Positions 12,501 to 27,500 of a stretch of 64,000 nucleotides of DNA are shown here, one piece after another. The notes beneath the pieces are model-generated. The model made no database searches, was not told the DNA's origin, and saw nothing but the letters and a program-made list of their open reading frames with translations. Each line of letters opens with the position of its first letter. The stretch's first letter is position 1. Both the position numbers and the translations under genes were made by a program. Source of the stretch: Phoronis australis (Eukaryota > Phoronida > Phoronidae); assembly GCA_002633005.1 (NCBI GenBank), contig NMRA01000052.1, forward strand, positions 729,039-793,038. The letters run 5' to 3'.

Positions 12501-15500
12501 TTGACATACATACTTAGATACAACGTCTGACTCCACCTGTTCATTATGTTGGGCGTTCATGTGACTGTCTTAATTATCCTTAAAAAAATATGGGCCCCAT
12601 ACCTTTAGTCTGGGCTATTAAGATTTGAAAGCTACTGGCCCAGCTGGCAACAAGCCAGTTTTAGTTAAGGTATATCCCTGCATTTATTGATACAGACATG
12701 CTACCTTGAATTACAGTTCATAGCCTGTGGATGTACCATTGTGACTACCAGTGTCAGTAACACTTGCAAAAGTTTAGAGCTGGGGTGAAAATGTGTCAAG
12801 CATGACTATAGCTGCACCTCTGAAAACCTTTATGAGAGGCAACAACCATCATTTGATCATTTGTTAACTCTAAACATGTTATGCTGAAGTCCAGAGTACG
12901 GTTAGGGGGGGGGGCTAAATATAGAATAGCATCCATATATTTCAGGCTCGAAGAAGCTAACTGACCCATAGCAGTACTTTTTGAATGAACCCTGGGTCTA
13001 AATCCAATGGCTGGACACTACAGGCAGAGTCATATCCTGTCATTCATTCTACATTGGTATAGGGCATTCACCGCCAGTAGATGTCAATAACTGGCAATAC
13101 CCGCCAATGCCAGATGTTGAGAACAAACTGACCAAACACACACCCAGCCAAGCACATCACAACAACGATAAGATCTTGTCTAAGCTCTGAGCCATGTCAA
13201 AAAAGCCTCAACCACAAAGCCTTGAAATGCATTGTCAAAAGTAACTAGCATAAAAATTCTCTGTTATAGCCCATGTTTACACAGGAAAACTTACACTAGC
13301 TCCCATTGATAGTTTTCTTTCCACTCTCTTAAATTGTGTTTAAAGGGCCTAACCACAGGATTAAGGGAAGAGGTCACATGATTTTTCATTGCCGCCACCT
13401 GATTTAGCTGTCTGGCAAGAGTATTTACGATCCCAGCGGCAGTATTGTTTCAATTCCACGACAATGTTGCTGCTTCAAAAAACTCATCTGCTTTACTGCC
13501 TGTGGCTCCAGAAAGAAATGCGTTTGAATCAACTTCCAAGACCCATGAATGCTTTGTGAATAATGTAAACATGAACCAAAAAGGTTCACAGCCACTTCGC
13601 AACACAGCTAGCACTCCATTGTTATATCATCCCCACAAGGAATGAAAACAGACATGTTGACCCCCTGGGACCAAAGGTAAGAAGTACAGTTATCACCTAA
13701 AGAAAACAGGGCAAAATACACCTGTTGTTTGAATGCCAAGATTAGGTAGGGCCACCTAGTACATACAGATATGGCTACCCTGTCCACAATTAAACTAAGT
13801 AAACACACCCACCAGAAAGTTGAACCCTATTTCGGGGAAATCAGCTTTAGTCAACTATTAAGTCCACACCAATGTAAAGTAAAAGAAGGCAGGAAAATAC
13901 GACGAAAGTATTGAAACTGCACATGTGTTGTTCAATGAATCTTAACTTGCATCTTACCTGCAATCAGGTAATACTGTCTCTGCAGTAGTGAATAACCCTA
14001 ATGAACTGTGGACACAATGTAGCGCTCTATTATAGCAGGTTCACCCGAGTTTCTATGACAGTACTTACTTTCGAAACCACTCTACAACAGCAGGGCTATG
14101 GCAGCAAATCTAAAAATCCTGAGTTGCAAGTCGGCTGAAATTGTTCTCATAGTAACAATCGCAATAACTTGCCCAAGGACACACAGTCAAGGAAAATGGA
14201 TGTGGCAAGGAAACGAAGGCTTTCGAAGAACCAAACCAAATATCCTGCCTACAGCTGAACACACGACAACATGGTTGCTCTCCTGCCAGTCCTGTCTCGT
14301 TTCCCAACTGCAGCACAACTAAGCTACAGTAGGTTACTGTGTAAATCATTGTTCCAATACAGCCTACCTCCATAATTCATTGAGGGCAGGTACAAAAGCA
14401 AGCCAGGTGGAGCCATTGATTAGGACCTGAGGATTGCAATCAATGAGTTTAAAAGTCCCACACTTAGCTTGCCTGTTTGAACAAGTGCTGGGCCTTTGTA
14501 ATGCTTTGTTCACCCTGATTCAATAAACCATTGAACAATGTAGAACATAGGGTTTTTGGTTCAGGATTATCCAGGTAGAATGGGAGAGAGGTGATTGTCT
14601 TGGGTGAATGGCTTTTCACAGAGTAGGCCTGATCACACCAAGACAGATATAAGTACAATTTTGTAATGAGGAAAAAAGGTGCAAACTGACCAAGCAATGG
14701 AAAGTCTAAGTAAGAACCCATTGACGGTGTGCCATAGTATTTGGGGCATGTTTTAAGCTAGTTTGTCGTCTCCGCCCTTCCAAAAGCCACTTCATCCAGA
14801 TGCCGTAAGACAGCATGGAAGACCTAATTATTAAATAACCACGTCAATTAATAGAGTCGAAAATAATGAAAATCCTTTTACAACATAAAGTGTCTTCATA
14901 AGTAAAGAACTGAAAGGTTTATAAAAAAAACTGAACAAAATGGTCAACCTCAAAGTTAATCAAAGTTTACAACACTTCTTACCTGCAAGGAAATAGTTCA
15001 ACGTCTCACAAAACTAAATTAGTCGAGTGCTGCATGCTGCGACTAAGATGAACATAAACTAGGAATAGCACGTCTAGACACTACCTTGACCTGGGCAAAT
15101 CAATACCTGACAGGACATCTGAAGCTGACCAAGATCTCTCCAACAATTCCTGACCTAGAGAGCCGAGGTCAGTTTGGGGTCATGTTGTTCTTAGAGATCA
15201 GAAAAGTGCATTGAATTTAGGGTAAAAGCTGTGAAGGAGCCTAGAAAATGGATAAATTTGGCCAATTTCAGAACATCATATTTCAGAAATGGCTGATCAG
15301 ATTCATATGAAACGTTCAGATACTTTGCTTTACATGCCATTCTCAAATACCGCTTTAGGAATTCTTTTTAAAACGTTTCACTTTTGCATGAGGACTACCA
15401 AAAATATGACTTGTGTTTTTCATGAAAAAATCAACAAAAGTTGTGTAAAATGAAAATGAAATGGTAATGCAGAAAATTGTAACACCATTTTTGAGACTTT

Positions 15501-18500
15501 ATCTTGAACACAAATGAAATTAGGCCATGTTGATACTATTACCTAGTTATCGATGAACCTTTTTTCCCTAACTTTTACCAATAAGACATGGTCAAGTGAC
15601 CCAATCAATGACTGAGTGAAAAAGTAAAAACAAATCACATTCTACAGACTTTCCACTTCCAGAAATAAATACTTTTACTGAATTAAAATCGACAATGTTA
15701 TACATATTTGGATGAATACAGAGACAGGTTGATAAGAGACCACATTATCATAATGTATGCCCATGCACCAGGCCACATGCACAGCTAGTATGGTCATGCA
15801 TAGTCTATTGAAGAAGGGCACAACACGGTGAGGACAGATGAACCCATGCATACACGGAATAGGTAAAGAATATAAAACGAGTATTCAAATGTAAGATTGC
15901 ACCAGTTCAAAAATTCAAATTCTGAGCCACGTTTGAAAAAGCTGCAAGCCATGTTTTGAGCCCCGAGTACGCGTCAATTAGCTTCTCAGAAAATGCGAAT
16001 TTTGAGCTCTAAACTCATAAATGAATGCAATACCGTAGTATCGCACAGTGGAACTTAATTTTTGTTTCGCGGTAAGAATGATGACACAATTGACAACTGA
16101 AAATGATCTGTAATTGCATCTGTTTCCGTGGATTGTCAGAAAGGAAGATAAGTACGTGAAAACACGCCACGTAATAAACTGACGAGATAAGTAGCAAAGG
16201 GGATTTCAGTAGAACTTGATCATGGTGCAAACCTGCTATTGCACAGTGGGAATCCATACGGTTTGTGAGGCTACACACTTGATTTTCCTATAGCAACACT
16301 TCATGTAGGTTTTCCGTGTAGGGGTATAGACCTCGTGGAACAAGATGGCGCTGATTTTGTACCACTTTTCTGGTATGTTTTGAACCCTCCAAGTAGTCTA
16401 TTTCAGCCACGCTTGTATTTTTCTCCAGAGAGAACCAGGCAACTCTGAATTCATATGCTCAAAACAAATGTCCCCAAATTGGAAGGTCACTTACAACGGA
16501 TCGGTATAAACATTCAGGTTACAACTGAATTCAAAAATTCTTATTAAATGAAAAATGATTTAAGGCTTACCGGTAAGTCAAAAATTTGGTCTTACACTCC
16601 ATTCAACCATTTAAGAAAAATAATTAGATCTCATTTTTGCAAATATACAAAGTGAGAATATCCCCATAACTTCCAGTTACTGAGATAATGTGTATGAAGT
16701 ATTTCTAAGATGTGGTATACTAATTACATGGCATAACATTTATTCAGTAATTGTGAACTGATAACCTAAGACTTCTGTCTAAGAAAGTCGTAAGCAACTT
16801 TTCAAAACAAAAACAGACCCCAGGTCAAAATATCGAATGGCTAGACAGACATACATTCTCACATAGCAAAACAATATGAGGCGGAGAAAAAATTGTTACA
16901 GTGTATAGAGATTTCATGTTTTTCCATGAGCATCAGTTCACGAATAGGTCATAATCCATTGACAATAAAAAGTAAACAAACAGAGCACAGAACAAATATT
17001 ACTAGTGAAACAGGAGAGCTAGTTGAACAAATACACGAATCAAACTCTGGTACGTAGTTGTAGGGGGGACTATTATCCCAGGAACATTGCGATAACAGTC
17101 AATGCTCTATTCTGACTTCATTCCATTTATTGGTAAGCCACCACAATAGTGTAATCTTACTGATATCTGGTCAAAGTTATCTCCACCATACCACATGGGT
17201 GCATTTTCAGTCCAGGGGTCAATTTGGAGATCTGCAGGTCACTAACACGACCTCAGATTTCGTATGACAACATAGCATAAATCCCAATTCACCGCTCACA
17301 CACATCCGAGCACGCATTCAAAATACTACAGGAAGTAAGCAGGCAGGGGTCGGAAGTGTTTGGCAAAACTGAGAAGGGACCATTCATGACTCGTGCACAG
17401 ACAACATGTCCTGATCATCAGCTTCTCCACTAGGTAGGATGTATGCCTGAATGGGATACTGGTCCGAGGGGGAAATTGGTCATCACCGTTCGACTAATAA
17501 AGTTGCACGGACGATCTCGATTGTTGTGGTGGACATCCACCCAAGTCCACCGCTTCATTAACTCAAATATCGATGAGTTATTTCCTCATTTTTGATTGCT
17601 GCCAAGTATGTCTCATTTACGGGAGCCAGGACTTTCGTATACAGAGTTTCCGTGTCTTGGGAACGTCTTTTTCCACTTGGCAACCTGGGAATTTTGCCAC
17701 GATGCACTTGGCAAGTTGGCACTATGCCAGGCATCAGAGTCCTGTGGTCACAAATGCCTGACATTATCTTGTAATCTTAGTCATATAAAACAATGCCAAG
17801 AGACCACTATAAGCATTTGAAAGCTGGGCTTCATTTCTTCTGCTTCCTTACTCATGATTTTTACATCTCGATTGAAGTACACTTTACCAAACTATTATTT
17901 CTTGAACTGACTTGCGAAACTTTACCGATGTCCAAGACATGTTGCTAGTCAGTTTTTGATGAGCTTACTCTTGGTCGAGCTGGTCTCGCCACCTGGTGGC
18001 TGCACTTCGTACAAACGTTGAAAACAACTTAANGTGCATTTTCAGTCCAGGGGTCAATTTGGAGATCTGCAGGTCACTAACACGACCTCAGATTTCGTAT
18101 GACAACATAGCATAAATCCCAATTCACCGCTCACACACACACATCCGAGCACGCATTCAAAATACAACAGGAAGTAAACAGGCAGGGGTCGGAAGTGTTT
18201 GGCAAAACTGAGAAGGGACCATTCACGACTCGTGCACAGACAACATGTCCTGATCATCAGCTTCTCCACTAGGTAGGATGTACGCCTGAATGGGATACTG
18301 GTCCGAGGGGGAAATTGGTCATCACCGTTCGACTAATAAAGTTGCACGGACGATCTCGATTGTTGTGGTGGACATCCACCCAAGTCCACCGCTTCATTAA
18401 CTCAAATATCGATGAGTTATTTCCTCATTTTTGACTGCTGCCAAGTATTTCTCATTTACGGGAGCCAGGACTTTCGTATACAGAGTTTCCGTGTCTTGGG

Positions 18501-21500
18501 AACGTCTTTTCCCACTTGGCAACCTGGGAATTTTGCCACGATGCACTTGACAAGTTGGCACTATGACAGGCATCAGAGTCCTGTGGTCACAAATGCCTGA
18601 CATTATCTTGTAATCTTAGTCATATAAAACAATGCCAAGAGACCACTATAAGCATTTGAAAGCTGGGCTTCATTTCTTCTGCTTCCTTACTCATGATTTT
18701 TACATCTCGATTGAAGTACACTTTACCAAACTATTATTTCTTGAACTGACTTGCGAAACTTTACCGATGTCCAAGACATGTTGCTAGTCAGTTTTTGATG
18801 AGCTTACTCTTGGTCGAGCTGGTCTCGCCACCTGGTGGCTGCACTTCGTACAAACGTTGAAAACAACTTAAGTATTCTTGTTCTTAATCATTGAATATCG
18901 CGTCTCCAATTCTTACTGACAGATTTGTTTTCAAGATCATGTGATTCTAGCTTTCTCGTGACAAATGTTTTGGTATTTTTTTGTAATATTAGCACACTCT
19001 CAAAAATCCCTTTCGCATTATATCCAAGTTCTCTTTCAATCCCTTGCATAACTACGACCGAGCTTAGAGGAGCAGGAGACACTTTTGTGCGATGCTCGAT
19101 TGTCTGCCAGAAAAGCCAGAATTTGAATGCGGGTCTCCCTGATGGGAGTCTGGAGCTCCAAACAGTGAGCCACACTGTCCTCTCAATGAGTTGGTAGTCC
19201 GAACAAGCCATGTACTGACCAATAGATCAAACTACATCAGCCAAAAAGCATTGAAGGGATTCTGTTGGAACTTCAAAATTTGGCAAAAACAAGTTCATTA
19301 TAACACCGTCAGCACACACGTCACGCATGAACTGTTTTGGAGCGTAGGGTAATTCTTCAAACAATATGGCTGACAAGCAAAACTCCATTTTGTCAAATTT
19401 CTCCATGAAATCAGAGATAGAAAATTACAGTGATGTGTAGACGGTGGTAGTTTCCATTATGGGTACCAAGATAAACAGCCTTTGGTAAATATAAAAATGA
19501 CACAATTTTGGCAATTATTCTTGAGCGAAATACGTAGAGAATTAACGTTAACGTCTTATAAGAAAAGATGGTAATCAGGTATGCAAAAACGTGCAACTGA
19601 AAGGCAATTTTTTGCTTGGGTTAGCTCCGTACACTATTTATGTACACCAGCAGACTAGCAGCCACTGAAATGCTTGGATGGCGAGGCTGGAATGTTGAAT
19701 TATGGAAGTAACCTGTAAGTAAGTGAAAGCTCCATATAATCCAAGATTTCTCGCCACAAGGGGGCCGTGAGTGTCTCCCCGTGAGTGTCTCCCCAACTTA
19801 TGACACCTACATCAAGGTCAGCAAAAGTATAACTGGAATTCACAACCTCACAAGAATGACAACCCTTGCAGAATAAATAAAAATCAATGAACTAAGGAAT
19901 GCTGTCCTCCATGTATGGTGTACAAATGACACACAACTGTGACCTGGGGGTCAAACACCATGTGGTATTCAAGTCAATACTAGAGTGTTAACAAGAACAT
20001 CTGGCAAGAGAACACAAATATTGGTTTGCCAGGTCCTTTTGCCAGGTTCTTTTGCCAGATGTTTTCAGAGGATAATTTATACAGTCCAGCAAAGATAACA
20101 GTGAACCTAAGGTCTGCTGGTAATATTAAACTGGATTTGTTTTCAACGTCTAAAAATATGAGTACATACTAAATGATGAAACTTGGTGTGAAAAATCTCT
20201 GCACACAAAATACAAATAAATAAACCATTTTATAAACAACTCCTCAGTGTTTTGATAGCACAAAGGCATTATTTGCTTGACCCAATTTCTTATTCTGTCC
20301 GAGTTGGCAGAGATGAAATTTTTTTCATTCATGAACATTTTGAGATGTTGATTTGTGTACGAAACGTTTGAATAACCCAACACACAACAGCATGATGGCA
20401 GCAAAGAATTCATAAAAATGCTCGATAACATCCCACTGTATTAAATTCACGAAGTTTTCTATTTACATCTCGCAACAACCTTGTACATTACAAAGGCGAA
20501 AAACCTTAGGTGTATTTGGATGCTCATTACCATTGACAACTCGAAAATGTGAAAGCAAAAAATTCTGCAAATGGGTGACTTTTGCACTAATGGCATACCT
20601 AGCAGGCTCACATGGACTGTATTATGCAGCGTTATTCCCCAGCACCACGTCACGATACTTACTGAACACGGTTGAGCAATTTGCAGCAGAACATTTTTGC
20701 CACAAAACGCATTGTTCAAAACATTTGGCAATTTTCAAACTACTTCACATTCATGTCGTCGCTATATGGTGTGTTTCTAACTAATATGGCCAAGCAATCA
20801 GAGATAACGAATAAGCCTGCAACTTCCGCTTTAAGGCAACAGATGTGAACAGAGAAGATTGGTTACAATACAACAGCTTTCGCATAGCGATTAGCTAACT
20901 TCTTCATTTACATATTAACTCTTCACCACACACAATATAGTAGACAAGTGAAATTTTGTTTAGTAAAATTTCTCAACAAATATAAACATCAAGAAAATTA
21001 TAGCCTGTTGTTAACGTTGTTTGTAGCAAGCAGATATTATTATAGCAACAGTTGGTGAAGTTTCTATGATTTGCAGTAAAGTAATCAGCGAGGAAGTGAA
21101 GATGGATTGGTCACATGGTACGAAAGCCGAATACAAATACCACCGAGCTTGCCCCTAACTGGAACCCCCGAGGGAGACAGAAACGAGGCAGACCAGTGCA
21201 AAATTGGAGAACTGTGACATCTGAACAACTCTCTATTGGCATGACATGGAACGCGATCCGAACAAAGGCTACCAACCAGATCAGATGGCAAGCAGTCATG
21301 AAGGCACCTCAAAGTGTCCAGAAGCATGGGTATTTGTGTGTGAAGTGGCCAACATCAGCGCACTCGTACCAGTTGCACTCTCTTATGTGTACATTTACTG
21401 ATCTTGTACCCTTGTGCGCTTAAACAGAAATGCCTAGCAGCATAGACCTCGATTTAATCTTTTATTTCCAAACTAATCACAGCTTATTTGCAAAAACAAG

Positions 21501-24500
21501 TCACAAATTTCTATTTACAAACCGAATCTAACAATGTTCTCCACACGTAACCTAATCATGCAACATAGGTGGAAAGTGAGGGTGTTGTAAAACCGGCAAA
21601 CACTTTGCAACGACGTGTTTAAAACAGGTTGCGGTGAACACTGGTGAGTATTAGGGAAAACTCTGGTGAGTGCCGTTTAGAGAGAACTCTGTTGAGTATT
21701 AGGCACTGCAAAATAAATGTTCCCTATAACTTGGTGTCAAGTTAAAAATTTAAGTGACAGGTCTTTAGCTCATTTACAGCCACCTCATCAAAACTCATCA
21801 AAAGCCTTTTTGAGATTATCGCTTGACAGAATGACAGATGCACCTTGTGTGACCCAATCAAAAGATAAAGCCAAGTCTTATTTAGAAGAAGTGGTAGGAA
21901 ATTGTTGTTAATGGCCATCTGAAAGATAAATTAATTGTTTAAACACCAGATGAACTGAAGTAGTATATTGCTCAATAGCAGAACGCTTTAATCAATGCAT
22001 TTGACTTGATGATCAGGACACGCTAACAGATTAATATTCAAACACACTGCACTGACGTGGGGTGAATAGTGCACAGAGAGGTCAACCGGACTACAGTACA
22101 TGTATCAGTTGACTGGGTTAGCAGGCAGACTAAAATTAAAAACGCAGGATCAATAATTATGAACTCGGTCATAATTCCCCCAAGTCTTGGGCAGCAAAAA
22201 CAAGCAGGCATCTACGAGGATATTGACATTGACAGCGATAGAAATGGGAGACCGCCAAATGCACTACATGGCCTTGTCAAATGTACTCAACAGTCTTTGT
22301 TGACACGATGCCAATGTGCTGGTAAGTAGAGGGAATCAGCTAGCAAGGATTAGGTCAATGCCTGTCTCCCATCCTATTGGCATTGTGTCTGTGTGATACG
22401 TGCCATAACTCATGACAGCTGATCACCATGAGTAGCTGAGGTCATAAGAGGCCAGTTGATTGAGGCCATAAAGGAACAGGGCTGAATAGTAATGGTCTTG
22501 TGAAGTAGCAGTCTGGTAATCGGGGTGGTACACAAAGGAAAGTGCCAAACGCGCAATTTAAGAAGAGCTTTTTTCAGACCTGACAAAGACGTAATTAACT
22601 CACCTACAAAACTATTAATTAATTTGAAAAGCAGTCTGCCATTATTTGCACTTTTTAAATTATAGATTTAACAAGCTAACAGGATTATTAGATAAAGCAA
22701 TCTTTTAGATGGGCTAATACATTTGCTGAATACACAAATAATCTTAAGTGTCCCTCTAGAAAGAATGTGACAGACACCTCAGAACATTGGCAAGGATGAG
22801 AAACTTAATTCTCGAGTGTAATGCCAATCTCATTTTTATCAACAACTGCCTTCCCTAACACATCAGTGCTTTCCCTGACTTTTCTGGATCATCTGGCAAG
22901 ATAGTCCGGTAACGATGGATTAGGGAAAAACTGTTTGGTATCTATAGCTATTCAAATGGAAGAAATAGAAAATTCCTGTCGAAACTTCAACTCATGTTGT
23001 CAGTCAAGAAACTTTCATGCACATCACCAAACATTTGCAGCCATATTGCAGCGGTGAAAAGCTATTCTGCCAAAATTTTCCACAAACGTCCATTACAAGC
23101 ATGGTTTCAGCCAATGAAAACTGGAAAAATTACCAGTTTCACCAGTTATGTTGGTGTGGAGTCAATTGAGAATTACCCTAAGCCCTGTCACCTAGGTAAA
23201 CAGACACAAAATCAAGTGCAGCATTACACCAGAACAAACACAAAGGCAATGTGACAGAATGCCTCTCAGCATTTGACGTGAATACTGAACAAGCATATGT
23301 CACTTGTGTCTAAGATTTCCCCGATTGGTATCAAGTGTTAATGAAAGACACGAAGTTCCTGCTGATCCAAGAACATCATTGTTCATGTTTTGTACACGGT
23401 ATTGAGCAACGTTATAAATCTGTGCCTGCTTGAAGCATTTATAGTCACACTAAGGCGTTTAGTGTTATAAAAAAGTAATTGCAGGTGGTCTGGTACACGT
23501 TGTAATAGACGTGCTCAAGTCACTCATGTGGGCCCATAGCACTGATCACTGTGAACCATTTTTATGCTTTATTAATATATGGTTAAAACCGACCTGACCA
23601 GCTAGAGACTTGACTCAAGGGTCTAGCGTGTGCCGTAGTAGGACTCGAACTCATGACCTTGAGTAAAGGAAGCAGAAACTTATCCCACAAGGCCACACTG
23701 CCTCCTCAGTATCTAGTGTTTCTTAGGACATGTTATCATAGAATCAAACTAGTGTGTGTGTGTGTGTGTGTGCGTGCGTGCGTGTAAACAGGACTGAACT
23801 GGAGCAAATAGACACCGCGGTGACAACTTTTGTCACCAATTTGTGAGGTAGAGCAATTTGCGCTAGAACATCTTGCTCCGTGTCAATTATGTGTCTAAAT
23901 GCGAACGGGCAAGCCAGAAAGGATCGTCTCTACTGCGCTTGTGTAAAGACCTAAATACAGGTTCTCTGTCTCTTCAACTCCCGTCATTTGTAAACCTGCG
24001 CATGTGTGATAAACTCTCCAGCCTACAATTTCCGTCTTGCCACAGTTAGCGAGTTGTGTGTGTAAACGGACGCTTGACACCGATCAATTTGCTCCATGTC
24101 AGTTGAGCTGGGCCAAAAGTTGATGTCTAAACGGGACTTAGTGTTGCCACCATGTTTGGCATAGCTTCAAGACAGTGATTTACAAACAACAATAGAAGTT
24201 TTGATAAAACAGCTAACATACTGAATTTAGGATCTAGACAAACATGGATACATTAAACCAGCATTTTGCTTTGGATTCTACTTCCGTTTCTAACAAGAAC
24301 ATCAAAACCAGCAGCGACACAAGAAAATGAGACAGAGTGTAGTGGGCTAGGACAACCAAAATTGTGAATTCAAAACTGGTGCATGTACGCATTTGTTCTG
24401 ACTTGAGTTGATAACGGAAACGGAATCCTATCACAGTTGATAAACTAATTTTATAAGAGTAAGGCCCGATGGGATTTTCCTTTTTTTGGAACCTAAACAT

Positions 24501-27500
24501 CATGAAATGCAACTTTAAACGAAACCTCTTTAAAGCCTTGGTTTGTCTTACGTATCCGCTAAAATAAGACATAAATGCATATTTGATGTTACTTTCTTGG
24601 CCCCAAGGCTTCTTAAACCTCAAGATGAAGTTGGATAGAGTAACACACAGGGGTATTTAGGATATCACGAGGGAGGCCCGCCTAGAATGTCCAAAGGACA
24701 GCCATACAACACAGTATGCAGCCAGTTTTTTTTTTTTAATAATGGCTGGAGAGGGGTGCCTGCAGGGCACTTATGTGCCCCCTACATCAGCCTGCTCGTA
24801 TGTTAAAACAAAAGTGATCCTAACCATCAACTGACTGGTCACCAGGAATAAATCGATCTCAAATGTGGTTGATGGAAAAAAGGCATACAGCAGGTAAGGG
24901 CATTGAGAACCCATTTAAAACTGTAAATACTCTGGCCTCAAAGACTCGTATGCATCACAAATGCCCCCCAGAACCACAGTCTTATCAAAAACAAGGGGCA
25001 AATGTTTACAGTACCAATGCCTGTCATATCAACTGTCCAGTGCTGGTAAATTCATGGGTCAGAATTTCAGAACCAGTTTGATTTCCATATTATTCAGGGG
25101 AGAAAACTGGTTCTTAATATGTGGGACCCCTGTAAGTGACTGTTACCAAAGAAATACACATGGAGGCTATTCAAGTAAACAAGAAAGAAAGCACGAAAAA
25201 CACAGGTAGAAAAAAAACTAGGCAGAGTAACACTGGAGAAAAGAAGTGGCATGTCCTTGTAGGAGACTACCCCAGTCACATGGTTGCCATTCAAAAGCAA
25301 ACAAGCCCCTGTGGCACCATGCAAGGGTGTACACAATAAGCACAAAGGGTAAATTTGACTAAAATGGATACCATACTCACCGCAAAGGTGAATGAGAGGA
25401 AAGTTGCGATGAAAAGCAGGCAGAGGCAAAAATTCCTCCCAGAAATTAAACCTCTCTTGTTATCACAACACCAACAATTCTTAACAGGCTTGCTATTGAA
25501 ACATAGCTGAACACACTTCTGTGTACACAAAGGTGCACTTCGGGTAAATAGGTCACACAATTTGGGTCAAAGGAATCCTTTGTTCGGACAAATATTACTC
25601 AAATGATCAATCGTATGAACCCAAAATGCCACAACAGATAAAACACTGAAACAGGCTCATCAATTTCAAGAAAACATACTCACAGCTACCAAGAAGGAAT
25701 GGCACCTAGCACTATGAACATGGACAGTGCCTAGACATTCCTATCATAGCACACATTAGATGAATGGAGTTCCATTGTGAGCCAGGATTAGATTGGACAG
25801 GTCTATTGCGTGGGGGTGTGAAGGTTGACTGTGGGCAGATAGGGGGAGTTGATTTCCGTAGCAACTGACACGATACATAACCGCAAAAAGCTGATGCCTT
25901 AACTGCTTGGAAGCAGGTGTAAAAGAAGGATTCAAAAATAACGTCCGTGTACTCAGGTGTTAGGAAGAAAAGGTGACAACTGAGGACATTTGATGAATAG
26001 CAAAACTACATAAATATCTCCACAGATATTATTTCATCGTGTCCAGAGAAATTGAGTGTCGGGATGACAGAAAACATGAAAAAAGGTAATTTTAGACCCA
26101 AAAAAGCGTGGTTGCTTCTGATCTGTTTTTTAAATCGCTTGTGAGGTGAAGTATTTTTAAGTAGCTCACTTTTTTAAATCATATGAAACATACATGACTG
26201 GGAGGCCAGCAAAGGCACAGGCAGCTAACAGCTGACCACTGAGTAACAATAAATTAAATAGATATTAAAAATTAAGAAGAACAGTATAAATAACAACAGA
26301 AAAGTTACATCTACAATGAATAAGATACAACGCGAGTTTATTTAAAAACGTAAATTAAATATATTTTACAAGGAATTAAACACGGAGACTATTGACGATG
26401 ACAGACTGATTTGCCACCGAAACGTTGGACATTGTATAATTATATGTAAATACAATATGTTATTAACCGAAGCATTAGTCTTGCATTCAGCCAGTTAGTA
26501 TTAGAGCCCGATGTACAACTCTGACATTCACTTCTTTATTGGTCAATCACAGATGAGGTCAACCAGTGCATATTAATCAGCTGAATATAAAATGCTTGCT
26601 TTTACAACATAGCTGGCTTAACTCGAGTTCTAGTGCAGATCAATAAGTGCAAGTCGTTAACAGTAAAACTGAGACTCTATTCAAAGTAAGCCAAAAAGGA
26701 ACAGTGTGCAACTGAAATCATTGAACAGCAATTGAATAAGTGTTTGTTGAATAAATGTTTGTCACACAAAATTATAGAAAATGAGAGACAAGTGGAAATG
26801 TTGAAATGTGTATATAAATCAGATTGTAGCTTAGTATGGCCTCATTTTCGAGTTGTTCACTAGACTCTAACGCTAATAGAGGCTAAAATTTTGGATAGTC
26901 TAATCATCTTGGTTGTGTACAACGCTGTACGTACATATACAGTTGAACTCTTGAGTTCCTCATCACCAGAATCATTCTCTGATGAAAAATCATCACATTC
27001 ATCATCAAAAAGCACATTTATCAACGTTTCAACATCCATATGATTTCTCCTTGTTGACATGTTCACTTAAAATTACCAATCTTGGTGAGAAGATTGACAT
27101 TTCAATCTCATGCCACCATTGTGAGTGCAGAGATATTGATGTACCTTCTCAGAAGTGACATCTATTAATATTTCGCATTACTACAGTTCTATCTATTCTA
27201 ACTTCAGAATTCTTACAGACAAACCTGGTGGCACTGCCACCTTGTGGCTGGATAGGCGAGACACTGCTACTGTATGAAAATTTTCTCAATCATTTTAATC
27301 AAAATTTGCTGAGATCAAATTGGCCATCAAGAATAAAAAGAGCAAACCAATTCTGAAATTTAAGATCTGCGATTTATTTTGACCTAATTAGCGCTGTGAG
27401 AGACTTGAAACCTCCAAATACAATGCAGCAATTATAAGGTTATTAAAGTTTAACAACAACTTTGTTAATAGTAACTTACAAATGTCCCACATTATAAGAA

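Noticed and set aside
14098-14373. Overlapping open frames on both strands in the large intron
   Set aside because: Similar-length frames on opposite strands, no domain, no splice context.
23630-23705. A minus-strand tRNA gene with GAGTTCGAGTCC
   Set aside because: It is the head of a 240-bp element repeated at 52258-52495; no closed acceptor stem.
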